Positions 12,401 to 24,439 are shown, counted from the stretch's first letter. The stretch: 64,000 nucleotides of DNA from Macrocystis pyrifera (GCA_031763025.1 JASSKH010000020.1:7876667-7940666), one strand, 5' to 3'. Notes: a model not told the origin generated them from the letters alone. A program made the numbers and translations.

Positions 12401-14008
12401 ATTGCTTACTACTGATTGGTTTGTAGTCTTCCGTCAGCGAATCGACTCCCTCAGCAAGCAACGCCTGTGCTGTTCCTCCTGCTCCCTCTCCGCCGCCGCT
12501 GCCGCTGCAAGGGCATCGCTTTCGGCTGCGTGAAAGATAATCGCACGACACACACCACGTGTATGTTGCAAGTATGCGACACCACTTTAGCATATCTTAT
12601 TTTCTTATTTCGAGTCAGGCTCTATTTCTTTTCATGTGAGACGGGGTGTGTCCTACTCAACTTCCAGTATAAATAATGCCATATCCTTATCTTTGTCCAA
12701 ATCTCGAGCCTGAAGCTATAAACTCCTGTCGCGTACCGTAGCTGTTTTCTCTGGTGTTAGCATACCGCCTAGTGTTTCACTATTTCTAGAGTGAAAGACA
12801 GGCGTGAATGTAAAGAGAAAAACGAACAAAACGTGTTACATCGTCAGTGCCAGCAGTACTGCCAGTACCACCACCCCTCCGCATTGCTCTCAACATGATT
12901 TCAAACGCCACTCATCGTTCGACTATTACTAATCTTACGGAAACTCACAGCGCGAAAATGGTACCGATCAATCACTGCTCCCGTCAGTGCTGCTCCTGCA
13001 GGTACATATATAACCAATGTGGTGCCCAATAACTCCGATATGTGTTGGATGGACTGCTGCGCAACTCTAACACGGCGCACAGCCGGGGGCGTGTAGCGAT
13101 GAGGCCAAGAGGTAACTCGCGGGCAGTTCTTCCTACACCTATTAATACTACTGCTGTAGTATTACAGGGCTCTAGCTCTACATACCACTCTGAACGGAAA
13201 TGTAAGGATTTTTTCGTATTTATATTAATGTGTACACGCTACCTATATTTCCGTTCAGAACGGTACCGCGAGTGACATATTCGAGCTGTACATCAGTACC
13301 ACGCATAGCTACAACAACACACAGGTGCTGCTGCTGCTGCTGTGCGGGAAGGTGCGAGTACAGAGAATTAGGCGAAGCTCGTAGGGTGCAGGCAATAGGG
13401 GTCAATCCTGCCCAAGTAGTAGCGCACCAAGATGTAGAGCCTGTACAGCAGCACACGCACCTTGTACCAGGTACGTACTGCTGTACCTGGTATCTGGTAG
13501 GTCGGAGGAAAAGTCTACAGCAGCATTGGTCGACGTACGTACTCTGTATTCATCGCCACTCTTGTACAACAAGACGACACTACAGTAGCAGGCACCTGGT
13601 GTATAGACGTCTCCTCCGTTATATCGGTCCTGAAGTCAAGCTGATGGCGCTCCATTGGAGCAGTCTCCCACCCGGAGACCAAGTTCCGCCTGCCGTAGCG
13701 GGCTCTCATACTGCGACCGCCAAGGGCCATATCCATCGTCATCCCAGCTGATTACCCACCCTGGGAAGATAAAACAACCCGATCAACAGTAGCTTACCCA
13801 GCCCTGCTGTACCTTTGTGCTGCTTCAAGCCTGCAACTCGCTTCCTACTTCCCTCTGGCCGCGCTACAGCACTACAGCTGAGACGGCCACGTTTTGATAC
13901 TCGGGGGGAAAAAGCTGTAATCTGTTACCCGGGGGATCCACACTAACGCCAAGTAGTCATCTTCGTTGCTCGACATTGGCTTGACAAGTTTCCCCACTCT
14001 TTTTCCGA
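6435..14008. other. gene-poor stretch, no confidently recognised gene
   Basis: Several open frames exist (6756-7169 plus, 8065-8499 minus, 8585-8992 minus, 11535-12026 plus, 12153-12533 plus), but none shows a family motif or supported splice structure. The 8065-8499 minus frame has a hydrophobic segment (LLLVAVSLATVSLARCF) created partly by a 15-bp duplication at 8206-8238. Sequence around 12130-12360 is GC-rich with coding-like phrases (SAENYDTVECFTQEVNP) and could be an eroded exon. A 12-bp inverted repeat, CTGAACGGAAAT/ATTTCCGTTCAG, lies at 13190-13201 and 13247-13258. A CTG run lies at about 13326-13340. Confidence 0.5.
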
Positions 14009-14345
14009 GTGCTTTTCAACAAGCTAGGGGCTGATCCAAGATGTATCCTTCACCATTTTATGCCTATATCTTCCATCGAAACCCTAGCACAGCAGTCACA
14101 CCGCGCCGACACCGACACTACTTACTGCTGTGCCTTGCACGGCCAGGGCAATGAGAGAGGATGCTCCAGTGCAGTCACGCAGGTTGCCATACACCCGTCT
14201 TGGCTGGTGTCTTCTCTTCATGCTCCCTCGGGACTGGATTTACAGCCAGCTGGGCGAGTAGAAGACCGGGCGGCACGACTCTACCAGGCAGGACTTGTTC
14301 GTACACATGAAGGCGGGGGCAGTACGGCAAGTGGGACGGTGACAA

Positions 14346-15332
14346 CCGCTTTCAACACGCGCGCATCGGTGAGTGCGTTCAAGTGCATGCGTCCCAGCGG
14401 CTGCATGGAAGGGAAGGATTTTCAATTCTACGAGCAGAAAGGAGCGTACCACGAGGCAGGCGGGCAACGGTTTGCGTGCTTTAACCCGAACCGTGAGATG
14501 GTCGATGGCTTCTGCCCCGTTCACGCCGCCGACGCCGTGCGGTCACACGCCGCAGCCATGAGGAGATGAGACAAGAGGGAGAATAATCAGAAGGGGGGCA
14601 GGAGAAGCAAGGGCAACGGGGAACGCACAAGAAGGAAACCAGTTCCTGTAGCAGCTGCTCCTGTTGGTGTTGCTTCTGGTGGTGATGGTGGTGCTGGTGG
14701 TGCTGGTGCTGGTGCTGGTGCTGGTCCTGGTGCTGCCGGTGCTGCTGCTGTTGCTGCTGCTGGTGCTGCTCCAGCTGTCGGGGCAGAGACCGCCCACAAG
14801 GCCAAAGGCAAGCGCAAACTGCAGACACCGAGTGGTGGAGCTGCAGCTGGTTGTGCTGCTGGTGCCGCGGCCCCTGCCAGGAGAGAGACGGCCATCCGGC
14901 AGATGAAAAGATGAGGGAAATCGAAGGCAACACCTGCTAGCGACGCCGAGCAGAAGGCAGAGTTAATGCGGATGTTCCCGAGTGAGCCCGAGCTGCGAGA
15001 AGACGACGACGATCTCTCTCCCCTGCTAGAGAAGAGGAAGCAGCGGCACAAGGTGATGGAGGGGTCTGAGCTGAACGCTATGGCGCATAGAGTAGTCATG
15101 GAGCGGTTGGAAGGCATGCCCCGTCCGCAACGGGACGGGAATCTTTCACCGGGCATGCTCCATGGGCCAACTCCGAAAAGACGTCGCTGCCATGTCTTGA
15201 CCTCGGGCGCCCAGCCACCCGAGCGTCAAAGCACTCGCCTACGAAGGGGCATGTCTGGGGAGAAGATGGGAAGAAAAGGGCTCTCGAAGAATTCATGGTG
15301 TTCATCACCGTCATCGGGTTTGTTCCTGAGGT
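14346..15332 (+). pseudogene. Cys/His-rich plus Gly/Ala-rich exon with two in-frame TGA codons
   Basis: One reading frame runs from before 14369 to 15332 and is broken only by TGA at 14567 and again near 14912. It begins with a metal-site-like block: KCMRPSGCMEGKDFQFYEQK, then RFACFNP and GFCPVHAADAV (Cys pairs and C-x2-H). A basic region follows, then a Gly/Ala/Pro low-complexity tract (14640-14780, GGT/GCT repeats) and an acidic/basic helical region (SEPELREDDDDLSPLLEKRK). It ends at a donor (CTGAG|GTGAGT) whose phase 2 matches the next exon at 15621. Both stops could come from CGA or TGG by one transition, so a decayed gene is likeliest. It is probably the N-terminal part of the transposase-like gene downstream. 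Confidence 0.5.
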
Positions 15333-15620
15333 GAGTTCGTATGAATTGGTAGGGTAAATAAGCCAACAACAGCAGCAGCACGTGCGTACGCATACAGTAT
15401 TAACCGGTCGCATATCTCTCCGCAATTTTGATGTAGTAATAGCACAAGTAGTGGTAGTAATGGTAGTAGTAAAGAGTCGGCTGTACATAGCTGTTCCGCA
15501 ACAAACGACGCATTGTTCGAATCCTCTTTCGCCTTCTACGACACGCTTGGTTGATGGTACGTACGCACATATACCGGACGTGGGTTCATACACCTCGCGT
15601 GCGTACAAGTTGTGCTGCAG

Positions 15621-16410
15621 GCATGAACTGTCTCTGGCCCCGCTGTTCAGCAAGAAGTACCAAAAAGAGGAGGGTGGTGAATGGAAAGTTAGGGTAACGC
15701 TTCTGTGTCCGGAGTATCGTTCGCACGAGTATACTACATGTGGTAAAGCGTGGAACCCGTAGGTGGGTGGGACCACGAATACGTCGTGAACGTTGCCAAC
15801 CTCTCACCAGCTGGAAGAAAGCGCTGTACAACTCGTTTTTGCTGTTGAAAGGTGCCTGCCGGGAAGCTTTCATTGAGCACCACTACTGTTCGCTTGATAG
15901 CACGCCGCCGCAGTTGGCCATTGTATTGTTGTGTTCCATGCCGTCCCGTGCTGCCTTTATTTTTGTCTTTGAACAGCTACGGGCAGCACACACTACGACT
16001 GGGAGAAACTGATTGATTGCGGCGCGCCGTTACCGCTGCCACAACCCCGGGTGTCGGAAGGTGAAGGAAGCGGTCAGAAGCAAGATGGCGAGCTTAAAGC
16101 GATGACTACGTGATGCCGCGATCGAAACCGTCGAAAAGGGAGGTCACGAAAGCTGAGCGAGAGTGCATGCGGAAAAGAGAGCTGTCGGAAATAGCACCGA
16201 ATGTCATTGGGACACTCCTCAACGGAGGCTGGTCTTTTTCAATCTACGACGGACGGTGAGTACTTGGCGTTAGTAGGAGTACCTGGCACAGAAAACAGCC
16301 CTATGCGAAGCACGCGCTCGCGGGCAACACCACCCGTGTTCTGCCGTATCCACCTGTCCTTGACGCGCAGGACCTGGCGCTCCCTGAAGGCTGCTTGCAT
16401 ATTTGACAAC
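15621..16410 (+). pseudogene. decayed exons between zinc-binding exon and DDE region
   Basis: An acceptor at 15620 (GTTGTGCTGCAG) opens HELSLAPLFSKKYQKEEGGE, in phase with the preceding donor. Coding then continues over frames separated by single-base indels: WDHEYVVNVANLSPAGRK (15770-15825), ALYNSFLLLKGACREAFIEHH (15821-15883), then after the acceptor at 15976 THYDWEKLIDCGAPLPLP. Next come MPRSKPSKREVTKAERECMR and NVIGTLLNGGWSFSIYDGR (16113-16255, donor GTGAGT). After the acceptor at about 16292 comes KQPYAKHALAGNTTRVLPYP. Matching phases and good codon choice mark real but eroded coding. I recognise no family in this part. Confidence 0.5.
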
Positions 16411-17159
16411 ACGCACTCCCTCCGCCAACACAGGTACATAGCACTCATGCTGCCCAGCGCAAGATTGGCTTTCCTATTCGACTTGTACGCGCGAGGAGGG
16501 GCAGCCCATCAGCTATTGAGCAAGACGATGGTCTGCGGACAGTCAATTTCAGTTGTGACACGCGATATGCTTCAGGTATGGGTTCGTTTTCTAGTGCTGT
16601 CACTGCCGTGAGAGCGTGGGCTTTTTTCAATTTTTGGATTTGTCTCGCTGCCTCCAGTGCTTTATGGCCAAGGTCATCGGCGCTGAAGTCTGTTACTGAG
16701 TCCATGTTTTGAAGAAAATCAGTGGTACATTAAAGAACCATGCAGGCGCGTTGTTTGGGGTGTTTGCGGCGAGGTTTCTTCGCCATTCTCCTGAGCCCTT
16801 GCGTCTGTGCCGCTTATCCTTTCAATCGGGCGTGATTTCCCAGGTGTATCCTCACGAACAGGTGCAAGTAATTCTCACGTACAGGGCATTCACGCAGTCT
16901 CAGGGTGGCATGTGGCGGCCTTGGAGCGCTGTAGGAGAGGACACCCTGCTCTCTCCCCCGACAGTCATGAACATGGAGACATACAGCAACGCCAAATATC
17001 AACAGTTGAGTCATGAAAAGGCACGTCGTTGAGCTCACAAGCTGAGTGGGCTACCCCAATGCCTTGGGTACCGACACACCATTTGCATTCCGATGTGTTG
17101 AGCACACACGGCGTTTCGAGTGCTGCAGTCCCTTCCCCGTCCCGGCGTTATTGCGGCGT

Positions 17160-17370
17160 TGGCGATGGTGCAGGTCAAGCCGTATCTTGAAGCTGAAATG
17201 TGCAGCCGAGGCGCGAAGGTGTTGTCTTGGGATGGTACATTTGCGAGTGCCAGGTGGACAGCGAGGCCAAGGTCTTAGTATCCGCGTTCGACGAGCTGGG
17301 CCATGTACTTGCGTACGCCGTTGTCACCTCCGAAAAATCGACCAACATTCTTCCTTTGTTCATGGGGTGA
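17160..17370 (+). pseudogene. DDE-type transposase: first catalytic Asp region
   Basis: The frame VKPYLEAEMCSRGAKVLSW leads into SWDGTFASA, with the Asp codon at 17231-17233. After a 1-nt shift near 17250 the next frame reads DSEAKVLVSAFDELGHVLAY, then VVTSEKSTNILPLFMG, and ends at a GTGAGC donor. An Asp in a beta strand followed by TF and a second strand is the usual first motif of DDE transposases, which cut and join transposon ends. The superfamily is not assigned. Confidence 0.6.
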
Positions 17371-17448
17371 GCATTGACGATTGCCATTCTTTCGTTTATC
17401 GACGTGTGTTGATATCAATTTTAGTGGCTCGAATAGTACCTCCTCCGC

Positions 17449-18125
17449 GTGGCATTTGACCAAGCCGTCTTTACGTTGCCCCGCTTGACTAGGTTGCGTG
17501 ATCGCTTCGAGCGCTTGGGCATGCTAGAGTCTCTCAGACTGGCTAGCTCTGACACATGCTGCGACGGACTTCATGATCCTAGGGAGCATATCATGCCTAA
17601 GATTTATCCGGGCGTGTCGAGAGCATCTTACGCAGATCTCTTCCACAAGGCGCAAATCCTCACCGACTCTTTCCTCCCGGCCAGTCCGTTGTACGCATCG
17701 GCGTGCAGGTGCGGCGTTTCCCTTGTGCAGATTTTAATACCGTTCCTTTGTGATTGCGCTTCACGACATGTTTTCTTCGCAAGTTCTACCGTCTGCCCCG
17801 GGACAACTTCACGCCGGCAACGACGTTTCTCAGCTCCTCGCATCGGTTGCATTTTCGACGTCCGTTTTCGTACTCTCTTTCACAGAGAGATTGAATCTAT
17901 CCATGCGCGTCCTCACTCGAGGGATGCTTTGAGAGCGGCCAACAGCCTCGTTGAGAGCAGCACAAGCGCGGTAGAGGACAATATCCAGGCCGAATCCGCT
18001 TGGGGCAAGAGGCACATCAGGACGACGGCATCGGAGACGGTTGTCGCGGACCTCGAGGCTTTCAGACAAACGTACCAGAAACTCAACGACGAAGACGTAG
18101 CGAAGGGAAAGCCAGCCTTGTTCAG
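17449..18125 (+). pseudogene. DDE-type transposase: second catalytic Asp region and helical insert
   Basis: DRFERLGMLESLRLASSDTC continues to CCDGLHDPREHIMPKIYPG, with the Asp codon at 17551-17553. This resembles the 'TDNCC'-type second motif of some eukaryotic DDE transposases, followed by SYADLFHKAQILTDSFLP. The same frame later gives a helical segment, LRAANSLVESSTSAVEDNIQ and SETVVADLEAFRQTYQKLND, up to the donor CAG|GTACGG at about 18125. A candidate intron lies at about 17717-17790. A frame change in this exon pair is probable. Confidence 0.58.
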
Positions 18126-18164
18126 GTACGGACGTGTACGGCTATGACTTTCATCTTAGACGGT

Positions 18165-18833
18165 TGCAGCACACCGGCGTTTCCGAAGAAACCGTCACCA
18201 ATAGCTAACCCTTCACTGCTGCGCTGGAAATCCTCTTCTTCCGCGCTCGTTGACCCCGTTCGATCTTCTTGCATGGTGATACCTGACAGGCCACGGAAAG
18301 ATGCCCTGCCGAGTTCGGTGGAGCGTCTCGGGAACGTGGGCAAGTGCGCTCTGAAGGGGTGCTTGGACCGTGGCCTAAGCGTGAAGGACACCTACAGCGT
18401 GGACGCCGTGGGTTCCCAGACAGGGCTCAGGGTCCAACACAAGCTTGTCGGGACTGGCAAGTGCGAGAGCTATCACAGGTGGGTGCATTCGATCGTGCCG
18501 TCGTATGTGCCTAGTTCAACGAGCTGGCCTACTGGTCTATTCGGCTGCAGGAAGCAAGAAAAGGAGTCCATATTGGCTGTGGACGAGCCGTCCGTCGGGC
18601 GTTTGTCGCCCCACACCGGAACAGCGTTCGCTAGGCTCCCCCTCCTGCTGTGCTTCGGCAACCCTTTGACGCCTCGCCCCTGCACCCTGATGGCATTCCA
18701 CGCAGCGAGATCAACAGGCAAGTGGTGTCCCAAGCACCGAAGATCGGTGTGGAACGGTCGGACAGGGAGATGGCCTACTTGATCGAAGGGCACAACGACA
18801 GCGTTGAGGCGGGGTAAGCGCGCACCAGACGTC
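18165..18833 (+). pseudogene. DDE-type transposase: catalytic Glu region and C-terminus
   Basis: After an acceptor at 18164 (GACGGTTGCAG) the frame reads RPRKDALPSSVERLGNVGK and ends in HKLVGTGKCESYHR before the donor CACAG|GTGGGT. GT-x2-x-E-x2-H, with Glu at 18465-18467, fits the third catalytic motif. Acceptor GGCTGCAG at 18551 opens further sequence. From about 18656 one frame reads LRQPFDASPLHPDGIPRSEI and SDREMAYLIEGHNDSVEAG to a stop at about 18815. One internal TAG (about 18636) and frame changes show decay. Together with the two preceding features this gives D, D and E in the expected order across three exons. Confidence 0.58.
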
Positions 18834-19198
18834 CTGTGCGGGAGGAGCTGGGACGAAGAACGGGTGAGGAAGCTGTGGGTACATACCCGCGGCCCGAGTC
18901 CGGGCGGTAACCAGCAGATGCCGTCGCAGGTCGCAGAGGAGGACGGTACAGCGAAGGATGACTCAAACGTGGGGTCAAGGTTGTCCGTATTCAGCCGTAC
19001 GCGCAGTTGGGGGAGGACCCATGATCCCGTAGATTGTTAGAGCTGCCGCTTCTGTAGGCGCAAATAAATACGCATTTACCACGCTCGTTTTGTTTCGTTC
19101 CCCAACACAGTTAGCGCAGTATAACCCCACCCCCCACTGTGGTTGGAGACAATGTCGTACACGAATGTTGTACACGAATGTGGTCCGAACCCCAGCAC

Positions 19199-20880
19199 AC
19201 GCTTGTTTGAAGGTGGGGCTGTGGAATAAAGGGAACGAGACTTTCGGCCACGAGCATCTCGCGACCTACAACCAACAACACATGCGGCAGTGTGCCAAGG
19301 TGGCTGGCGTCGACCTCGACGGCTTCACGAAGAACAGCATTATCGACGGGTCTGCTATCGACAAGTCTGCGGAGGAAGATAGCGCGGGAGGTATGCAACC
19401 GCGCTTACGTTTTTATCCGTCATAATCGAAGTCCTTACAAACGGCGACTGAGTTCGCCGCTGGCGTCTTCGTCCCTGCCTTGAAATTATCTGCTGCTATC
19501 CTCGACAATCTGGTGAACTTACTCTTCGGCAACCCTTTTCTTATATTTTTTTTTACATGCCCGTCAACTTATCTCCCGTAGACTTGTACGAGGGCGACAC
19601 CGTGGGTGGAAAGGCATCTCCCGCCAGTACGACAGCTGAAACGCCAGTTGGTACGCCGTTCGCACCGACCGCAGAGCCGTCGACAAGCGAGGGAGGGGGA
19701 AGGGGTGGTGGTGGCCTTAGCAGGGGGGGAGGGCCACCGCCGATGAGTGAGGGAAGGGGGAGTGGCGCGAGCGCGGGGAGCGGACCACAAGCGGAAGTTC
19801 GCAGCGCGACCAACTCGACGGGGGGTGGAAGAGGATTAGGTGGAAGCTGCTCAAACACCCTCTTCGAGCAAAGTGCAGGCGTGATCTCAGTCAATGTGAC
19901 AACAAAAGGAGTCTTTCCGATCGGTATCGATTGGGGAAAGAGGTAGTAGTCATTAAAATTCTTATCAAGGGCGGCGAATGCTTTGTTTCCAACGTAGCTA
20001 CGACGTTACGGACGGCACTTGAGGAACACTTGCCAGCTTTGCCGACCCCCCATTTTTGTTCGTGCCGGCTGCTTTCACAAGCCCATCGTTACGTGTCGTG
20101 ACTTCACTACATTATGCCATTATGTTTCTATTCGCTTCTCTTTGCTTCGTCAAGGTGCAGTTCCGGCTGTTGACCCCTACACCCGCCAGAAGCTGCCGAC
20201 GTCCACCAGTGCCGCCACTCCACACACCCCTGCTGGTGGCCACCGCGGTTGGGGTCCCAAACAGAGGGGGGCGGATGTGGCCGTGACAACAATAACCCCC
20301 GCGACACACGACGAAAAGTGCCTGTTGAGACAATGCACGGTTCGGGCGGCTAGTACCCCCCGACCTCACCGAAGACCAACGCCTGAGCGCCATCTCCTTC
20401 GACTACAACACTGCGGTCCTCAAAAACGTGGAGAACATTGACAACGAAGCTGTGAGGACGCTCAAGCTCAGGGGGATAGTCACTACGGTCCTGTTGAAAA
20501 AGTACTGGGGTAGGATATCAAAGCACGCCACGGTGCTGCTGCGCGGTCCAGCGACGGGTCGTGTTCGTGGTCCGGGTCGCGGTGCAGGGGGTGGGCGCGG
20601 AGCAGAGAAGGGTAGTGGTGCAGGGTGTACTCACGGTGAAGGAAGGGGAGGTGCTAACCGCCCACGGCCAGCGGGCCATGCTTCGGAGAAAGCTTAGGGG
20701 ACGGAGCGGGGGGAAGTGTTCACCATGACAGAGGGAAGCTATCGACGTCCTCGGTGCTAACGAGCTTAGGCGGGTCTTGCGTGGTCTGGAGGGAAGTTTT
20801 TGCAGGAATAATGTCAAAGCGCCCGTACTCAAGGAGAAGCCTAAAGAGGCAGTCAAACAGAAGACGAGGCTGAGGAAATG
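19199..20880 (+). pseudogene. coding remnants downstream of the transposase, unrecognised
   Basis: Three coding-like blocks lie on the same strand. The first, 19200-19392, contains GHEHLATYNQQHMRQCAKVA and VDLDGFTKNSIIDG and ends at G|GTATGC. The second, 19557-19946, is a Gly-rich frame between PVNLSPVDLYEGDTVGGK and VFPIGIDWGKR. The third, 20353-20880, reads LVPPDLTEDQRLSAISFDYN, NIDNEAVRTLKLRGIVTT and, after a 1-nt shift near 20548, ELRRVLRGLEGSFC to a final stop at 20880. They could be the 3' exons of the transposase gene or a second protein of the same element. No family is recognised. Confidence 0.42.
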
Positions 20881-21329
20881 ATTACTTTTCAGGAAGATAT
20901 TAGGAGGAGGAGGGGGGTGAAGTGATCTCTTTTTTAGGGTATATAGGTTTTTTTTCCGGGGGGGGTGACCCATGGTGTGGGAATGCGATATCAGATACTA
21001 ATTTCAGGAACAAAGAGGCCGTTCAAAAAAACAACCTCTGAATACAGGGCTGCTGCTGAGTGGTCGCGTCAAAACGTGTGCTGCACAAACATGAAATGAT
21101 ACTACAAAAAATCATCAAACAGGACTGCTATGATGCTGCTGTAGACACAGGTACATACAAGCACACTACAGTATTTTTGAAGCGGCACAGTATTTTTGAA
21201 GCCGCTTGCCAGGAAGTAAGTCATACCCTTTTTTTTTTATACGTATATCGCTTGCCAAGCAGTAAGTCATACCCTTGTTCTTTTTTATATATATTATCGT
21301 ATAGCATTTATTTTCATACATATATACGA
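20881..21329. other. gene-free stretch
   Basis: Contains a G-rich tract near 20910-20970, then a 22-bp direct duplication containing CACAGTATTTTTGAAG at about 21169-21200 and a shared TTGCCAGGAAGTAAGTCATA-like phrase repeated at about 21208 and 21252. No gene is seen. Confidence 0.5.
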
Positions 21330-21673
21330 AGTATATCCGGCGTCCCCGGTGGCTTGGTAGGTGGTCCGCGTGCCTATCAAGATCAATTTCGTGGGTTCAA
21401 GTCTCACCGAGTGCATGCTCGTAGGGGCTTTTTCTTGCATAAAAGGGATTGATTAGCGGAAAGCGCGAGAGCGTGAGCTGGCTACATTCGATGAAAATCG
21501 ACGAGCAGTGGGAATGCTGAACCCTATGCGCGATAAAAAGTAAAGGCACGTACCGGGGGGAGAAGGGAAGACACCTGTGACCACGGCTTGTCCAGAAGGT
21601 CGTCGAGGGTAAAACCTCTTACGAATTAGGCTGGAAAGTGAAAGTGATGAGTAAAAAAAAAAAAAAAAAAAAA
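21330..21673 (+). mobile_element. tRNA-derived SINE, full-length-looking copy
   Basis: The head has a pol III A-box-like segment, GGTGGCTTGGTAGGTGGT, at about 21348, and a B-box in a T-arm context, GTGGGTTCAAGTCTCAC, at 21391-21407. The body contains GCTACATTCGATGAAAATCG and GAGCAGTGGGAATGCTGAAC. The 3' end is an A run at about 21653-21673. Copies sharing head, body or tail lie at 46548-46788, 47919-48027, 48028-48310 and 35663-35830. It would be mobilised in trans by a LINE. Confidence 0.82.
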
Positions 21674-23490
21674 TATATGTATCACATATACCTGGTATCA
21701 TATACCTGGTACCAGGTATGTATCACATATATCATATATGTATCACATAAATACATGAAGATAGAATATACCTATATATCACATACGGTACCAGGTTAAA
21801 AATATGAATACCATACGTACCATACACAAAAGGTACGAAAAAAGTTCGGCCAAAAAACAGGCTATTTAATAGTAGAAAATCATACCAGGTATAGTGTACA
21901 AAAACAGGAAAAATAAGGAAAAAGACGAGCAAAAAAAAAAGGTACATGAACTTGGCTGGGCTCGAACTCGGGACATGAAGGTTCAAAAGGTTACAGGTGC
22001 AGCCGGGCACCACTTTTTTTTCGTGGGGAACATACTAACAAGTGAAATTTCCCCCCACGGGGAAATTCTGCCTCTCCAAGCCGTGGACAGAAAAGCACGG
22101 TAACCTTACTGTAGGACTCCCTCTCTTTTCCCGGTTCCCCTCCCAACTTGACGGGGGTGGTTATCTAGCTAGGAGAAGGTACCCAGCAAGAGTCGACCTC
22201 ATGTGACTTACCGGCAGATACCCTGGCCCGTGGGACTGTGCATCGAGCATAGAGCGAGGCGTTTCTAGAATAATTCTGAGTTATTGGGCGAGGTGAATAT
22301 TTTCCTGGAGTGACGAATCTCACATGAATAAAAAAAATGCATTCCACAGTCACAGGCGTATCCACCAGAACCTTAATCTACCAGCTAAGTCGATGCACCC
22401 CTTCCAAAAGAAAGCGCTACTACCGCGACCTATTTCTGAGTGCGCTCTTGTCTCCCTGCGCGCTCTTTATCCTGCCGCTGTTGTGCCACATTTCCTCTAT
22501 GCCTCCCTCGCCATGATGATGTCAATTTCCTGGGGCATGCCTCTTTCGCGCACACCTTCCCTCGGGTAATATGTTCTTCCCCCCTCCTACTGCGCGTGCC
22601 TCTGTGTCTCTATCTGGGTATTGACTCATTTTGTCGCACTCTCTTCAGCTACCTTCTTCACCGTCTCAATCTCCCGTTGCAGCTTCTCTTGTTTCAACCC
22701 TCCTCCTCTCTTTGTAAGAGCTGTTTCAATATACTACTATCGATTACAGAAAACCTTTTGCAATTTCGCGCGTTCCGACCTCTCTTTGTCTAAGAAACTA
22801 TATACGGTTTTGAGGGGGGAGGGTGCAGTTCTTTTTCATGTGTTTTACTTGCATGTGGTTTGGTTAAGGAGACTACACCTACGGAAATATATTATGATCA
22901 TCAGCTGTGAGTGACCCCCCCCAGCAGCTAATGTAGCAGGTATCCTGCAATATTCTGTCTTGGTCGGAACATTCCAACTTGGCGAGAATGCGACCTCTGT
23001 GCCATGAAGGTTTTAGGATAACCACGTGGCAAGCAGCATACGCGCGTGATGTAAATAGCAGCCGACCTTGTCGAAGGGGGCGCAAGCTACGATGCACAGG
23101 GATGCTCCTCATATAATATGAGAGTCCTCGCTTGAGGAAACTATGCATGTATATATTTCCAACGAATGACTCTAAGACCAAAGTTTTAGGCTTGACCCGA
23201 TGGGTGGCTTCACGTCCAGGGTTGAGAGTACCTGAAAAACAAAATATGTACCTGCAACCGAACACTCATGTGGCGACTGAGCCGAGCCAAGTGTCCGTGC
23301 TGTCTTCTCACGCGAGGTTAGCACCCACTCGCCTCGAAGGACGGCCGTCCTCGACCGGATGTGATCGCGCCAAACAGCGCGCTAAACAAGTGTTAACACA
23401 TGCTCGACGGCCTCCGCGAGATAACACACACGCCGCAAGCATGACTGGGCTATAGCTAGCCCGGCGAGAAAACTGTCTTTCAGGCATCTA
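21674..23490. other. gene-poor stretch with AT repeats and a tRNA-like relic
   Basis: 21674-21830 is AT-rich with repeated TATCACATA and three TACCWGGTA sites. At 21945-22015 the minus strand reads GAGTTCGAGCCCAGCC after a tRNA-like D/anticodon stretch. This is a B-box match and is probably a tRNA-derived repeat relic rather than a working tRNA, because I could not fold an anticodon stem. From 22080 to 23490 I see no gene. Open frames at 22324-22914 lack motifs. Confidence 0.4.
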
Positions 23491-23929
23491 TTACGGGGGT
23501 CCATAGTTAATAGAACCTATGGCATAGATTAAAAAAACTATATAAATACAACTGTAATTACGATTTTTGAGGTCGTTGTCACTTGCTAGCTCTTGGCGGA
23601 CAGACCGACTGATAGACAGCTCTTCGCAAACAGCCCTTCTTCTTTGAAATAGCCGAACAGCCAAACAACCTTTCTTCCTTCTTTGAAACAGCCGAACAGC
23701 CAAACAACCTTTCTTCTTTCTTCTTCCGCAAACTGCCAACCAATAGACAGCTCTTCGCACGGCGCCTAAAAGAGGCGTCTCGCCTTCGACGAACGGCATG
23801 GATAGGTGCAGCTGTCAGCGGCCAAGCTGCTGCTGTCGGTGGCGAACCTGCTGGTGCTGCAACCCTCGCCTCTCCCTTCTCCACGCCCCCTAAGCTCACC
23901 TCCCCCCCTCGTCGAGAGGCGCGTGGTCC

Positions 23930-24179
23930 TCGCCCTCTGGCAAGAGAGCGGCAACGACAAAGACCGACCTGGTGCCGGCTGTTGTTTGCGACCAGTGCAC
24001 GGACCAGCACTTGGTCAAGAACTCCACGCCTGGTGGCAAAAACGTGGCCTTCGCCACCTGCAAGGATCTCACGTGCGTGGTGGCGGGATCATCCTGACAG
24101 GGCAACCGACTGCGAGTTCTGTGCTCGCCCGATCAAGGAAGGGACTGTCTCGTACTCCCTCGAGACCGCTGACAGTGGT
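23930..24179 (+). pseudogene. zinc-finger exon 1 of the element gene, frameshifted
   Basis: One frame reads LVPAVVCDQCTDQHLVKNST and NVAFATCKDLTC. After a frame change at about 24080 it continues ATDCEFCARPIKEGTVSYSL and ETADSG to a GTGAGT donor. Repeated C-x2-C pairs point to a metal-binding module. The downstream partner exon begins at about 26062. The function is unknown; DNA, RNA or protein binding are all possible. Confidence 0.45.
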
Positions 24180-24439
24180 GAGTGTCTTATGTCTATTGTG
24201 CATGCTGTATGTTGCCAGTACGTTTTGTTGGGGTTTTCAATTGCCTTTTTGCATACAAACTTACGTCAAAGCGTTTGTTTTGTTTTTTTACTCATCCATG
24301 CTCGTTCTTTCTCCTTCGTGCGTTGCGTCGGCTCCTCTTACACACAGTGCACGCGAACGCGCACATGCACAACTGTTTGCGGGACGTGAACGAAGGAACG
24401 TAGGATTCAGCTGTCGCCGTCACCGCTGCACCGAACGAC

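Noticed and set aside
14481-15156. Long minus-strand frames rich in Gln/His and Ala/Pro opposite the Gly/Ala tract
   Set aside because: Shadows of the plus-strand GGT/GCT repeat; the plus frame has phase-matched splicing.
21940-22020. A functional tRNA gene on the minus strand
   Set aside because: The T-arm is convincing but anticodon and acceptor stems do not pair; treated as a relic.
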